Assembly (NCBI GenBank): GCA_964034945.1
Contig: OZ035961.1
Location: 16,817,243 to 16,881,242 of the forward strand
DNA from: Chrysopilus asiliformis
Lineage: Eukaryota; Arthropoda; Insecta; Diptera; Rhagionidae
Direction: 5' to 3'
Length of the DNA: 64,000 nt
Below the pieces are notes generated by a model. That model was given only the letters and a program-made list of their open reading frames with translations. It had not been told where the DNA came from and made no database searches. Position numbers and translations under genes: made by a program. This document shows positions 35,129 through 48,684 of this stretch, piece after piece; the stretch's first letter is position 1; each line of letters begins with the position of its first letter.

Positions 35129-38100
35129 TTATAAATAATCTTTAATACTGCTATTATATTTGAATTTTAAATACTCAGATATAGATGGAGTACATTCCAG
35201 TGAAAAAAACATGCTAGCATCTCTTATCGTTTTAGCCAGTTCTAAGCTTTCTTTATCAATCAAAAATTGTTCTTGTAACAATCTTAGCTTTTCATATTGC
35301 TCAATATTGGTTATAATATTACCTAAGTCAATTAGAAAAGTCTTAAGAATTTCGGTCTCAAAGGATCTAAAAAAAAGGGGAAAAAATCATAACATTATTA
35401 ACAGGTCGTAAAAAATATTAGCTAGGTTTTCAATTAAAATTTGAATAAATATGTGAAAGTGAAAGTCTTTTTCTGCTTATTCAAAAATTTAAATTTACCT
35501 ATTGGCTGTCCATAAAATACGTAACGGTAATATTTGCCACTTTGAACTCCCCTTCTCCCCTCGCCATGCTTTTTCACGAGGTTTTAGATGGAAATTAGTA
35601 CTACGGTCACACTATCGCAGACATCCCCTCCCCTCTAAATATGTGACGTATTTTATGGACAGCCCTTTGATGATTTATTGTAAAAACAAACTAACTTACG
35701 TGAAAGCAATCGATTTTAAATTGTTGATCATATAATTGAAAAATACGTCTTTTAGAAATGTTGTTTTTTGAATGTGTAAAAATATAAATTCTCGATTGAA
35801 GGTTTTCCTCATTATAAAATCCAACAGGAAAATAAGATTATTTTCATCAGTTGTACATGACAAGGCATACAATTTCAAAATTGAAAAATCGATAACCGAT
35901 AAATTCACCATCGCATCCCAATATTTCATAGAGTCAAGTTTAAGTGCTGTACAATAAACGTAAAACTCGTTCCCATCTTCCTTGGGAAAATCTACCATTT
36001 TTTCAAGTGCATCCTGCTGGCACTCGGCGACATCAAAAGCACATGCCCAGTTTTTTAAATTATCCCGGAATACAGCATCATAACTATTAACGCTATTTTT
36101 AGTCTCATGTCTGACTCGCGTATTGTAGACATTTTCCAGCAATTCTTTCATATATTTTGTGAAGAATTCCAGATCGTTTCCTCTCAATCTATCACCGAAT
36201 ACTTCGAAATTCTTAAACGCCGCTATCCAAGGTAGGTAATCTGTTTCATTTTGTAAATACTCCAGAACTTCCATAATAATTTGATAGTCCAAAAGTCCAG
36301 TATTTCCGAATTGCACTAAATCTTCGACTATCTGGGCTCTATTGATGACATGAATTCCACTGTAGTTGTACTCCTTGAGCGCATCTCCAATAAATAGCCA
36401 CGTAGCTGGATCGTAATTAACACGATAATAACCGGTTTGTTGGATATTTGCAATGACCCAATTAACCGAGTATCCCAAATCCACGAAACCAATTTGATCC
36501 TTCAAGAGGAAGGCTCGTGGGTGAGTGTGAAAAAAATTCGTATCGAAATCGGTGGTGTACGAAATAGGAATTATCCACTGCAAATTGGAGTTTTCCCGTT
36601 TGTCGTGTTCCATAAAGAAAGCATTCTGACTAATATTGAATGATTGGCCATCGTCATTTACTTCGATTGTCACTACGGGATACCCAATTTGTTCGGTCCA
36701 ATCGGTTATGAAGGTTTGTAGGTTTATATCGTCGTACAACCAAAATGTGCTTACAGCTTCGATCAGATTCGATGTATTGACAGTTTTGAATTTGCTACAG
36801 TTTAAATAATTATGAATTATTTCAGTATGGTAAAAATTTTAGTAAATCACTTTTCCTGGAGATATTTTTGCATTGCCCATCGGAATGTTCTTGGCCCAAG
36901 CGTGTGAGCTATCATTCTAACAATCGCTGCTCCCTTTTTGTAGGATATATTTGAAAGCATTGTTAAACTCTGCTCCAAAGATTGTGTCCGAAAATCTGTT
37001 AAGGGATGAGAATTGTTTTTCATGTCCATCACGAATCCCGGATAGGTTTGTTGAAAGATGAAGATCTTTTCTAATTCCAGTTCTGGCATGATCTAGATTA
37101 AAAATATAACAAGAATTTAATATTAGAACATTCTTTTGAATTGCAACAAGAGGCGGCGTAACTAAAAATGTTGGTACTTTCTTTCCCCGCTGTAGAGCTA
37201 CTAAAAATTAAAGCGAAAGAAGTGTGACCCTTTGAAAGCTTTTATAGCTTGCTTTCGTATCTGTTTGTCTGTTTGTCTATCAGGGTCAAATCCTGTAATC
37301 CAACTTTGACCCACTTCCACTCATCCGATTGACTTAAAACTTGTTTAGGGATTTTTTGGGATGTCTGAGTCCGATTTTTACTTTAAGGAGTCTGTAGGGA
37401 TGACGGAAGGTCCTGTAGGGATAGCGTCATTATCCTTTTCCACAAATTTTCCGGAAAAAATTTAATCCGGGGATGAGCCAAGAAGTCCCTCAGGATATAT
37501 CAAATACAAGGATATTCGATAACAGTATTATAAGCGTCGCTGGCGTCATTTCGGGGTCCAAATTTTTATATTTAAAACTTTTATTTAAAAATATATTTAA
37601 AAAGGAACAAATAATTTTATCGGCGCTGTGTATCAGAAATAAAAGCAAGATAAAATCATAAAAATAAAATAAATATTTATCTCGCTTTTATTTCTGATAT
37701 AGAGCGCCCAAAATTTAGACTAAATTCTTGAACCGGGAAAATCGGACTATTCCTTCCCCCCTGCACCATACAAATGGAATACTTTTTCCCTATTTTCTCG
37801 AAAACCGTGCATTGTATTGAAAAATTTATAAAGACGAAATGTATTTAGAATTTTTTTCATAACTGTTCTATCTATCAAATTCCAATCGGCCCACTAATTC
37901 TCTCCTCTCCCAAACAAATGGATTTTTTTTTAAATAAAAATGTTGTTTGTTCTCATATAGAGTAATTGTCGATTAACCCGTTGGCAATTATAATTTTTCT
38001 TATATTTAATTAAGTTTCACGTTAAAATTCTACTTTAACTTACCATATTTGTTATAACATACTGAAAATAGGTCGCAAAACCTTCATTAAGCCAAGCATG

Positions 38101-39437
38101 GCTCCACCATTCGCATGTAATAAGATTTCCAAACCACATGTGCGAGATTTCATGTGCAACAGTTGTTGCAATGTATTCCCTCTCATAGACCAGTGATTCA
38201 TTATATGTTAACAGTGTGTATTCCCTAATAAAATTGGTAATGTTAAAAACTAACCCAACTAGCACAAAAGGTCGAAAAGTGGTAAATTTTAAATTCGCAT
38301 GTCCATTTTGCGACCTCTTGTTTTACTTAAGAGATTTCTCCCAATAAAATCAGAGGTACCTGAAAATCATTAGCCCCCAATTTTCCATAGCATCACCTGA
38401 GAACTCCGGCACACCAACCATTTGAAGCCATTCAATACCTTCAGTCGAATTATATGGAATTCCTGTATATTCATTTAAAGCTTCCAGAATTTTTGGTGCC
38501 ATTCTAAGAGTAAAGTTCGCTCTTTCATAGTCTTCTTGTTTTAATAATACTGACATTTTTAAATCACCGATTCTTTCATCATATTTACAAATTAAAAACG
38601 CCAACAGATAGATTGACATCATCGGTGTTTGCAGGTAAACATCAATTGTTCGATTTACACTAAAAATTTCAATTTTTAAATATTTATTTATTTTTTTTTC
38701 ATTTTTTTTTAAATACTTTTCCAGTGAAATTTTGTGATCAATTTTTGTATTACTAAACGATTTAAAAACATTACTCCGATTTATTTGGACTGAAAATGTC
38801 GTCTTAAACTTTGGTTCGTCGAAGCATGGAAACGCTCTTCGAGCAAATGACGGTTGAAATTGGGTCAAGGCAATCCATCTGAAAGACTTTGTCTTATCAC
38901 ATTTATTTAACAACTTATAATATTCAAAAAAATTAACTCGGTTTCATTGGATTTATTTAAATAGCTGCTCCTGTAAAATCCTGTCAAGTCATCAGCAATC
39001 TTTCCAGTGTAAATTATCAAGAGGACATAATAAATATTTTTCTGAAGTGGCCTTTTAAGGAATATTAATAATTTATCTGTTGGCTTTTCTAAAATCCATC
39101 CACTAAAGAATTTTTCACTTCCTTCCGTATTAAACTGTGTCACTTCAATATCCACGATATTCAAATTTTTTGCATGTAAAACAATATATTGAGAATTCTC
39201 CAGTGTTGTACGAAAAACGATATGAACAGCTCCATCAAAGGTGAATTTTTCTTTTCCCGGTAATTCATTTTCCAATAAATATGGTGTTATACTGATATTA
39301 TAATGTATGGGAACTATTGTGTCACCAAGTCGATAATTTATTTCCGATTTTGTTGTTTTATTGACACAAAAAACTTCACTAAACAATAAAAATAGTAAAT
39401 AAAAATAAATTTGGAATTCTTGTGGATTTTTGAGCAT
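35129..39437 (-). CDS. APN-5: M1 aminopeptidase N-like, complete
   Basis: Exons: 38938-39437, 38717-38878, 38360-38659, 38044-38224, 36851-37092, 35700-36794, 35129-35366. The sum is 2718 nt, coding 905 residues. It has a signal peptide, [27 protein letters not shown] with LNEGFA, and ISYKKG. The Gly of GAMEN is Asp, a residue close to the substrate amino group, so activity or specificity may differ. Zinc ligands, the catalytic Glu and the Tyr are intact. Intron 2 is 57 nt, divisible by three and free of stops, so unspliced RNA would stay open. The last exon lacks an early ATG and had to be found from the acceptor at 35367. It ends without a hydrophobic anchor tail. AATAAA is at 35118-35123. 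Confidence 0.92.
37623..37708. repeat. AT-rich hairpin, copy 1
   Basis: Inverted arms of about 30 bases (tatcagaaataaaagcaaga and its partner) flank an A-rich loop. The same hairpin recurs at 60477-60569. It is in intron 4 of APN-5, next to a dispersed repeat. Confidence 0.65.
37730..38010 (-). repeat. Dispersed repeat copy (GACGGACA family), reversed, partial
   Basis: It has the family's ccaatcggcccac and caattataattt phrases and ctcgaaaaccg in reversed order. There is no GACGGACA tract in this copy. Confidence 0.45.
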
Positions 39438-40153
39438 TTTTCTAAATCACTATAATTGAATGCTAGTTTAATTCATCTGAGTATACTTTAAAGCGCGTTG
39501 TACTAAAAGACAAATTTAATTTAGGTCATTGTTCCGGCGAACTTGACACCCGAAAAAACAATCTAAGACTGATAACACTTTATTTTCTGCTTAATTACAC
39601 TTGAGTTCTTAAAAACCATGGAAACTGGAACTTATTATCGCTGAATGGAAAAAAAAACATTAAAAAAATGTAAGTGTACGTTTAAGCGAAAGAATTTTGG
39701 TTCTAATTTTAATCAAAACAATTTTTTTTTTCTTATCTTCCTCAGGAGAGCGAATTTCCCTTAAAAAATTGTGAGTAATTTTAAAATTTTAAATTAATTG
39801 AAATTATAGAAGGAGAAAAATAATGGGTCTTTGCGCTTTTTTTTAATATACTTGATTCTCAGCTCGTTGAAATACTCAAAAACAGACCTAAAGACCTACA
39901 TCCTCATAATTGTGCCTGAAACTGATTTATACTGACCAGAAAGTTTCTATCTGCCCTCGTTTTCAAGTTGATCTCCGTCATGAATACAATACTTTCCCTC
40001 CATAGCAGAGGAAAGCAAAAAAAAAATACTTTAAGACTTAATAAGACCTAAAGTTTAGTAAAACCTTACAAATGCTTACAGTATCTAAAACTAGATTTTT
40101 ATTTAAATATAATTACATACTACAAGTAGAGATTTTTGAAAATAATACAGTCG
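39438..40153. other. Short gap between APN-5 and APN-6
   Basis: At 0.7 kb it is the smallest gap in the array. It must hold the APN-5 promoter and the APN-6 3' end; a minus-strand AATAAA at 40098-40103 serves APN-6. I see no repeat or other gene. Confidence 0.6.
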
Positions 40154-43100
40154 CTAACATAGAACCCGATTCGCAATATTCTTAATAGTTCTAAATATAC
40201 TATTAACAATTTTATTAACTACTATATGTCCATATTCGCTTTTTAAATATTTTTGTATTGACAATAAATTTTGTTGATTCCACTGGAGACTTGAGTTGGC
40301 ATCTTCAAGGACGAGCTTTAATTCCTCTTCATCGGTTAAATATTTTTCGCCTATATCTTTAATTTTTTTCAACTGTTCGTCCGTAGTTACCATATTTGCA
40401 AGAACTGACAACAATGAGTCAATATCGCCTTTCATATAAGTTCTGAAAATAAAAAAAAAAACCCCGATTGTTTGAGGATAAATAATAGTTCCTTCTTGTA
40501 AAATAAAAAAGGTTAGAACGTACTTGTTGTAAATAAGTTCCATATTATCCACTAAAAATTCGAAAAAAATATCTTTTCGAGTGCAATCTTCGCTGTAGCT
40601 ATAAAACGCGAAAGCAGGCTCTTGAGACTTTTCCAGAGTGTAATTAAGAAGAGTTCTAGTTTTTTCGGCATCTGTAGTACAGTATAAAGCACTAAGCATC
40701 CTCGCTGAGTGATGCTCTTTTTCCCGTTCGAAAAGCAAATCCCAATACCGTAATGTTTCTTTCCGAACTAACGTGCAATGTTTATAAAACTCATGTTTTG
40801 GATAAATCAGATTATCTGATAATAGAGCTTTTTTAATACAAGCTCTAACATCATAGAAGCAAGCCGCGGTTCTTATTTTACTTCTGAAGTTACTATCAAG
40901 CATATTGACTGGTGGTTTATGATTGCCATCTACATATCGGTAAACAGTTTTTAGCAATGTATTCATATACGTGTTAAAATAAGCCAGATCATCTTTTACC
41001 AGCCTTTGTTGAATTTTCTTAAGATTCTTAAGTGCAACTGTCCATGGCAAGTAATCAACTTCGTTTTTAAGATATTCAACGACATTCAAAACTACTCCAA
41101 AGTCGACTAAACCACTATTCCCTAAATTGAAGAGATCATCGACAATTTGTGCGCGATTAATCACATGAATTCCACTGAAATTTCTTTGTTTCAGAGCATG
41201 TCCGATATTCCTCCAGGTGTCATCATCATAATTAACTCGATAGTATCCAGTTTGTCGAATATTCACAATCAACCATTTGCTTGATTGATTCAACTTAACA
41301 GTGAGTGGCTTATCCTTGTACAGGAAAACTGTTGGTAAAGTGTCTGCGAAATTTCTTTCAGCATCTGTGGTGAATGATATGGGCGTAGTCCAACGATGTG
41401 ATGAGTTTTCCCTCTTTGTGGCATTAATGAAGAACTGTTGCTGTGTAACATCGAAGCTTCTGCCATCCCTAGCTAGTCTTATTTTGATAACCGGAAAACC
41501 AGTTTGATGTGTCCAATCTCGTAACAAAATTCTAAGATCTTCCTTGGATATTGGAGATACTTCATTCAGAGCAGCGAGAAGATCGTCTGGGGTGGTGGTC
41601 TTGTAGGAACTAATTGCAAAGCATTTAAATTAATAAAATTCGAATAAATTAATTACAAATCTTACTTTTGTTTCAGATAACTTCTTATAATGGCTTTAAA
41701 GTTCTCCTGTCCAACCATGTGCTCCAGCATTTGAACAATTGAGGCTCCCTTTCTGTATGTTATGTGTGAGAAAAGCTTTCGGTGGCTTGCTGGCGCATCT
41801 ATAGTTAAATCCGTTAAAGGATACGCTCTGTCTTTTATGTCTTCATTGAAAATATTTTGCAGTTCATTCAGGATGAATGTCTTGTCCATTTCAAGTTCAG
41901 GTAAAAGCTGAAAGGTACTAAAAATATAAAAATTCTGCTTGTCTTGAAATTTAGTTTTTAACCCTTTCATGCCCGACTTTTTCCTTCAGAATTTTTTTTT
42001 GTTGGTCGATAGTTGTTCTTTAGTTCTAAAGAGGCACCATGAAAAATTTGAAATTTTTACTTTTGTATGAAAAACTTTAAAAAAAAGTGCTTATAAGCAA
42101 TGTCGGACATCAAAGGGTTAATGTGGCAACATTTAAAAATTCAAACGTCCCTAGATTCGCGGCGTTTTTGGCGCTGCAATTCTCATGATTTGGTAACGTA
42201 TATCGAAACATCGTATATCAAGGTTTTGTATTTTTTTCTGTCATGTTTTATATACAGAAGAATCCCGATAATTCGTATTTCAAGGGACCAGCAAATTCAT
42301 ACGAATTAGCGGGATATACGAATTATCGGGGTACGAATTATCGGGATTCTACTGTACTTATATTTTTATACATTTTTTATATACCTATAGGAAATGATCA
42401 CTAAATCTGTGGCAGCAAGTCATAAGGGCATAAGTCTGTTTTTAGGCTAAGCCAAATTGCTCTGTCTATTAAAGTAAATACAGATTAGGTATGTCAAATT
42501 TTTGAAAAAAAAAAGACCGGTTTTCGGTTAAACCGGTTTTTAAGACTTCGGTTTAAACCGGCCGGTTTAACCGGGTCACAAAAACCGGTTATTAAAACAC
42601 CGAAAAACCGTTTTGATCAAATTGGGTAGGTCAGGTCATAAACAAACTATATAAAGACTGTTTTTCTCTAACAACTCAGCTTTGAAAAATAATACCCCAA
42701 AGCAGCAGATATGCATGCGGTTGGCAGCGCACACGAGCAGCGGAGCATGTCGCTTGGTCGAAGAAAAACATTCAATTCATTTTCAAACTCTCCGATCAAC
42801 ACGAAGTTTTACCGAAATCGTAGTTTTCTATCAACTTTTGGGAAAGTACCGCTAGCTACAACGGTTACCTCCCATAAAATTTTTCTTAAATACAAATTTT
42901 TCGAACACTGCGCTTGTGAGAAAAAATGCATGTAATCAAAATTAAAGGAAATAATATTGCCTACATTTTTAATTTTAGGTGAATTTAATCTCAACTCATA
43001 CTCTCGTTTACAGTTAAGTTTGATTTCTTAACTTTGCTCTATTGGATATTGTTAGGGATCTAAAAAAAAATTATCGGTATTTTTTTGTTTGGTAGAATAC

Positions 43101-46100
43101 CGTCCGATCGGCGGAGGGGAGGGGTCAAAGTCGGCGAAAACTCGAAATCACAAAAACTTTAAAAATTTGTAACGGCTTAACCGATTGAGATGATATTGAA
43201 CATTTTGGAAAGGTAATTCCTTGTGACAAAAAAATATTTTTTGACTTCCTCTCCCTCCCCCTCACCGTCATATTGTAAAATTCAATTTAGTGACAATATA
43301 AATAAAATTTGGGGGTAAATGCGTTATTTAAAAAAAAAATCAAAAAAAAAATCGAATACAAGAAAATTGTATTATAGTTTACTGATTTTCAATTGGTTTT
43401 TATGTTTTCTGTACATAATAACTCAAAAGTTTTAGGAGTTTAAAATTAATTAGAAATTCATTTAAAAGAAAATTTTTTTTTCCTTTGAGAAAGTTTCCGT
43501 TTGGAATAAATCTGTGAAAATTTTGAGTTTCTGGAAGTATTTTGACACTTTCAAACCTTCTTTGAAGTTGTTGCTGTTTTTCTTGAGATATTTTAAATTT
43601 CGTCACTAAATTGAATTTTACAATATGAAGATGAGGGGGAGGGAGAGGAAGTCAAAAAATATTTTTTTGTCACAAGGAATTACCTTTCGAAAATGTTCAA
43701 TATCATTTCAATCGGTTAAGCCGTTACAAATTTTTAAAGTTTTTGTGATTTCGAGTTTTCGCCGACTTTGACCCCCTCCTCTCCGCCTACTGGAATTTAT
43801 TCCCCGAAACAAAAAAATACGGGTATCTTTTTTTAGGTCCCTAACTACATCCAAATGAAAAAAGTTAAAAAAAAAAACAAAGGTGACTTTCAAGCTCCAT
43901 TCAAGTCGAGTATGAAGTTTTTACATATCTCTAACGGTTCATGAGATAATTTGAAAAACATTATTTTTCACATATTTTTTCGGAAACTTTAAATATTGCA
44001 GAAGAAAGTCATGTAATATTCCCATCTTTTTTTTTTCATACTTTAAATTGTTTAAATAAAATACATTTTTTTACTTTATCAAACTACAATTCTGTGGAAA
44101 TTTGATAAAACTTGAAACTTACATTCTCAAAGCAATTTAAAAATATGAACAAAATATAACAAGATAAAATTTTTAGTTTGCTGTTTTTTTTAACGTTTAA
44201 AGTTCAAAATAAATTTTGAATTAACGAACAAACTAAAAATTTTGTCTTGTCACATATTTATTGTTAGCAATCAAAATATTCAAATCGAAAACCTGCGGAA
44301 GGAAAAATACGCACAAACAAAAAAACACGCACACACAATACAAACACACAAAAAAACACCAAACACACTTGCCCCCGCTTCGTGTCGCTTCCATAAGACT
44401 TCAACGAGAATAAAACTAGGAAAGAAAACCGGTTTTAACAAAGGGCGAACTGAAGCAGCAACATGTATAGGCGATCACCACGGCTGCTCGTGGCTTCTCA
44501 TGGGCGCTGCCAACTAGCCGGCAGCTGCTACGTCACGATGGGGTATTATTTTGAATTTCGGTTTTGCACTAAGTTGAGTTGTTAGAAAAAAACAGTCTTT
44601 ATATAGTTTGTTTATGGTCAGGTCTTAAACGCAACAAATACACTATAATACAAACAAAAGACGTGAAGTGCCATATAATCCATTAAGAGGCCATAAATGG
44701 AACAATATAATATTTTATTTGGTTTAGAGTGCCTAAAAAGAAGTGTTTCTAACAAATCAGTTGCACGAAAATTGGTTTAAAATTATTTTTCCATACAAAA
44801 CAAATGATCGGTTTTTAAACGGTTTTTGGCTTTAAAAAAAAACACCAGGTATAACCGTGCAAAAAAAAACACCGAAAAAAACCGGTTAACCGAAGCAAAA
44901 ACACCGGGTAACCGGTTTAACCGGTTCTTTTTTTGACATCCCTGATACAGATCTTTTTATCTTAATCTGAAAATCGACACAGATCTTTTTATCTTAATCT
45001 GAAAAGGCTCTTATGACTTGTTGTCACAGAAATATGCAAAAAATGCTCTACTTTGGCTGGGGGTTATTAAAAAATTAAACTTTTTCCCCTGCGGCGCATT
45101 TTTTTTAACGATTTTCCACAAGAAATGCACATATCTCAAAAAAAAAAATTTATCTACGGCGCATATCTCTTTATTTGTGTTTTTAGAATTTCCCTACAGG
45201 TTTTTTATGGAACGTAAATTTTAGTTTGGGAGTAGCTCTTGTTTAAAATCATCACCCCGCCAAATAAAGTTTAATTTTCTTCATAAAATTTGTTCATAAT
45301 TTGAATTTTCTTTATAATTTGAAAAAAAAAAAAATAGCCCGAGTGCGAAAGTGTGAAGGAGTGGCAAAGAACCAGGAGAGTAGATTTTTGTGTACGTATT
45401 GCATTAAAATTCCTTTAAAAATGGTTAGCAAAGAAGATAGTAGGAGAGGTATTTTCTTGTAGGAAGGGCAAAAAACTCCTTTATCAAGAAGCAGAGTATG
45501 GCAAGTCTTATTGGCAAGTTAACGTTAAAGTTTTCTGCAAATAATTTCCATAATTTTTACTTAAGTCAGACATATATAGAACTACGTTTCAAAGGAAAAA
45601 AAAGTCTTCAAATTTTTAGGGACAACAAATTTATAAAAAATAAATCGAAGATGACAAAGATTACATCCATATTACTTACTCCATATTACTTACTTGATGT
45701 GAAATTTTGTATTGAAAATATGTTGCAAATCCTTCATTCAGCCAAAGATAACTCCACCACTGGCATGTCACGAGATTTCCAAACCACATATGCGCCAACT
45801 CATGGGTGATGGTTCCAGCTATAGTTTCCTTTTTCTCAGCCCGATCCGTTCCATTCGAAAGTAACAAACGCTCTCTAAAGAAAATTGGAAATATTAGTAG
45901 GCGAAGGGTTAGTACTTTGGGCAATTTTCTTTTCGATCGATATAAAAAAAACTATGTATAATTAAAAAAAAAATGTAATGGAGCTCTGATAACTTGTGTA
46001 TAAAAGAAACCTTTGTGCTGATGGTCTTTGGCGCATGAATCACAACTCTAACATCACGAAATTTTACCTGAATGTTACTAATCCCCAATTCTCCATTGCA

Positions 46101-47154
46101 CCTGTGGAAAAATCCGGAACCGCTACCATATGAAGTTTTTCGATTCCTTCAACCGAATTGTATGGAATATGCGTGTAATCCTCTAGCAATTTGAGTAATT
46201 TTGGTCCAATATCTAATCCAAAAGCAGCGTTCTGCGTATCTCTTGCCCGGACAACTGCCGTTAAATTTCCAGTTGTTGAAGATTCAGTGAGATCAGTTAC
46301 AAGAAACGCCACTGAATATGTTGACATAATGGGCGTTTTTTTAAACACATCAATAGTTCGGTTCTGCCTAAGATGGTGAAATTTAAATTAATGTTTTTGA
46401 AATTAAATAAAAAATGAAAATTTCAAGAATACCCGACTAATGGAATTGAGTAATTAATTTTTGTGTTGCTAAACGCTTTATATTTATTGTCATGATTTAT
46501 TTGAACAGTGAAAGTTGCTTTGAATTTTGGCTCATCGAAACATGGAAATGTTGTCCGAGCATACGATGGCTCAAATTGTGTTACAGCCATCCAGCTAAGA
46601 ATTTTTAGAAATTATTTGTTAGTTTAAAATTTTGCAGAATCCACTTTTACCTACACTTTTTCCCCAGACAGATTGATATAGCTGCTTCGATAAAATCCAT
46701 TGAGGTCTTTTCTGATTTTTCCCGAATACTCCAATGATAAAATGTACTCAATGCTGGGTTGAAGATGTTCCCCTAACTCAATTGTCAACAATTCGCTATG
46801 ATTATTATATTTCAAAGAATCAATTTGAATTTCCAAGTTCTGCAAATTCTGATCCAAATTAACCGCCTCCAACGTCACATTTGTTATGTTCAGTTGTTTA
46901 CTATTCAATATGATGCTATTTACGTTATCGGAATTTGTTTGTAATATGATTCGTATTAATCCATCGAACGAAAATGATTCCCTATCCGGAACTTCCCCAC
47001 TCTGTAAGTACGTAGTGACTTCGATATTGTAGTGTTTTGGATACACATCGTTACTAAGCCTGTAAGAAATTGTCGTCAAATTTGATTCATTTGCTTTTAC
47101 AACAGCAACAATTAGCGGAAGTAATAGTAAAACACCAGAACCAGAGTTTATCAT
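40154..47154 (-). CDS. APN-6: M1 aminopeptidase N-like, complete
   Basis: Exons: 46655-47154, 46433-46594, 46068-46367, 45694-45874, 41666-41907, 40524-41609, 40154-40442. The sum is 2760 nt, coding 919 residues. The ATG abuts an acceptor (tttcag), and a 5' non-coding exon ending near 47641 (attaaag before GTGCGT) is likely. Motifs are canonical: [27 protein letters not shown] with LNEGFA, and ITYRKG. It is predicted active. The 81-nt intron 6 (40443-40523) is a multiple of three with no stop, so the frame reads through it; I splice it because its donor GTACGT, its acceptor and its position match the sister genes. Intron 4 (41908-45693) is the largest in the array and full of transposons. AATAAA is at 40098-40103. 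Confidence 0.92.
41962..42117. mobile_element. piggyBac-type MITE (TTAA), 156 bp
   Basis: TTAA on both sides (41958-41961 and 42118-42121). The ends are CCCTTTCATGCCCGAC and the inverse of CCCTTTGATGTCCGAC. It lies in intron 4 of APN-6, 50 bases from the tyrosine exon. Confidence 0.8.
42255..42354. mobile_element. pogo/Tigger-type MITE, 100 bp
   Basis: TA flanks both ends. The element begins CAGAAGAATCCCGATAATTCG and ends with the near-perfect inverse, giving an almost complete palindrome. It is related to the fragment at 17969. Confidence 0.75.
42486..44944. mobile_element. hAT-like foldback element with 8-bp target duplication
   Basis: ATACAGAT occurs immediately outside both ends (42478-42485 and 44945-44952), an 8-bp duplication as made by hAT transposases. 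The end is YAGGKATGTCAAA. Long imperfect inverted arms rich in aaccggtt words extend inward about 250 bases on the left and over 400 on the right. They share, for example, ataaacaaactatataaaga and gcagcgc segments. The centre is filled by another inverted-repeat element (43048-43853). There is no transposase frame. Confidence 0.75.
43048..43853. mobile_element. Inner foldback element nested in the hAT-like element
   Basis: Arms of about 240 bases (43048-43293 and 43604-43853) are inverted and highly similar, sharing gtcaaagtcggcgaaaactc and caaggaattacctttcgaaa. The outer tip is GTTAGGGAYCTAAAAAAA. I could not find a target duplication. Transcribed RNA would fold into a long double-stranded stem. 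Confidence 0.75.
44945..45008. repeat. Two-copy tandem repeat next to the hAT-like element
   Basis: The phrase acagatctttttatcttaat followed by ctgaaaa occurs twice in a row, directly at the element's right edge. It may be an insertion or repair scar. Confidence 0.6.
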
Positions 47155-47213
47155 CTGAAATTAAAACAATAATTATCAAAACCTAATCATCGCACTATTG
47201 AGTCGTTTATTCA

Positions 47214-47515
47214 TAGGGTGACGATACGATCCGGAATGGTCGGGACAGTCACAGATTTAGGTATGTTGTTCCGGCGTTTCGGAAACTAAACTTTTGTCGG
47301 GACAAAAATAATTGACCTCGAAACCCAAAAGTTTTCGCCTGCGGCGCAATTTCCTTAGAAATAATATCCTCTAGCGCATTATTCTTAACTAAAAATCGTC
47401 TAAGGCGCACATAATTCATACTTTGTCACACCCTTATACTTTGTCACACCCCCCTCCTTCTCCAATCGCCTCCGATAATCTGTCCCGGATCCACAAAAAA
47501 AATATGGTCACCCTA
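47214..47515. mobile_element. hAT-type MITE with 8-bp target duplication
   Basis: TTTATTCA lies directly outside both ends (47206-47213 and 47516-47523). The ends are TAGGGTGAC and its inverse. It is 302 bp with no frame and sits between the APN-6 start codon and its probable 5' non-coding exon, so it is inside intron 1 of that gene. Confidence 0.8.
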
Positions 47516-48249
47516 TTTATTCATCACAAATTATTAATCGCGAATTCCACGCAATATTGTATGAATGAAATTACTAGAAACATTACGAGAATGTGTCACT
47601 GGTGGAATCATTTAAACTGAATCAATATGTAAATACGCACCTTTAATGTTCTTTGCTAATCACGTTTTTTTTATCTTTTCTATTAGAAATTTTAAAGTTT
47701 TCTTAAAACTAGCCGATTATACGGTATGAAGTGTCTTGCCCGAACTGTAACTGAATATTAACTGAATGAATGTTCTGCACGATATTTTGAACATAAAATA
47801 TAATGAGGGATGTGTTTATCAATTTCCTGATAACAATATTTGTAAACGATTTTTTTTTGCTTTACATTCAATAACTGGAAAACATAAAGAGTAGTACTGT
47901 TCCACAGTTAGCGTAAGATAGGTAGATACTAAATAAATTGATAATGACCTGAATATATTAATATTAAAATTATTATTCTATTTTTATGCAAATCAATGAG
48001 ACAAGAAAAAATTGATTCTAAAGCGTAAAATCGCCATCTGCCCGGTAAATTTAAACCATCTGCGCTTGGGTCAAAGATAACATTGACTTCCAGTTTATAC
48101 GTAGAACATTTCAGACGGATCTCGAAAGTTTGAATCTTTCATTATTTGTAATGAAATGAAATTTTGTAGAGTCGAACGAATGCGAAAAATTTCGCTTAAT
48201 TCCTAGTGCTTTTTATTTGTAAAAGGGCAATTTCTTGTTTTAAATACAA

Positions 48250-48646
48250 ACCAAATGCATACCCCTCGTTGCCGAGTTAAAGTTTTTTTGCATAAGTTAT
48301 TTTGCACCTTAACAACTTTTGAAGAAAAAAGTTATCGCTTCAGAATCTTACATTTCGAATTTTGAAATTTTAACACCAGATTCTTGGTCAGCGACCCCGA
48401 AAACCCCCGAATTACATTTCTCAACATCCTAACAGAAAGGCTTTAAGGCCAAAATCAATTTTTGAAAACACCAACCTCCTACTCACCCCTTTTCACCCCC
48501 TTGAAAAACTCCGGCTTAGCGAGCGTCTACGTGATGGATAGAAAATTCTTAATATTTCTTCTCCTTTTTTGGGCTAAGCGTTGATTTGTCAGTCATGCAG
48601 TCAAAAAACTCAGGAAAAACATATTTATTGTATTTATATATAAAGA
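48250..48646 (-). mobile_element. Helitron copy, eroded
   Basis: On the minus strand it starts TCTTTATATATAAA after an A and carries the family's accagattcttggtcagcg phrase and a GACTG tract. The 3' hairpin is degraded (ctcggcaacgagggg) and CTAG is lost. Confidence 0.6.
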
Positions 48647-48684
48647 TCAGATAGACTATAATTTATAGAGTGGAGAACCGCATT

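Noticed and set aside
45498..45809. 103-codon plus-strand frame overlapping the APN-6 zinc exon
   Set aside because: Its end is the antisense of a conserved APN exon and the rest is intron.
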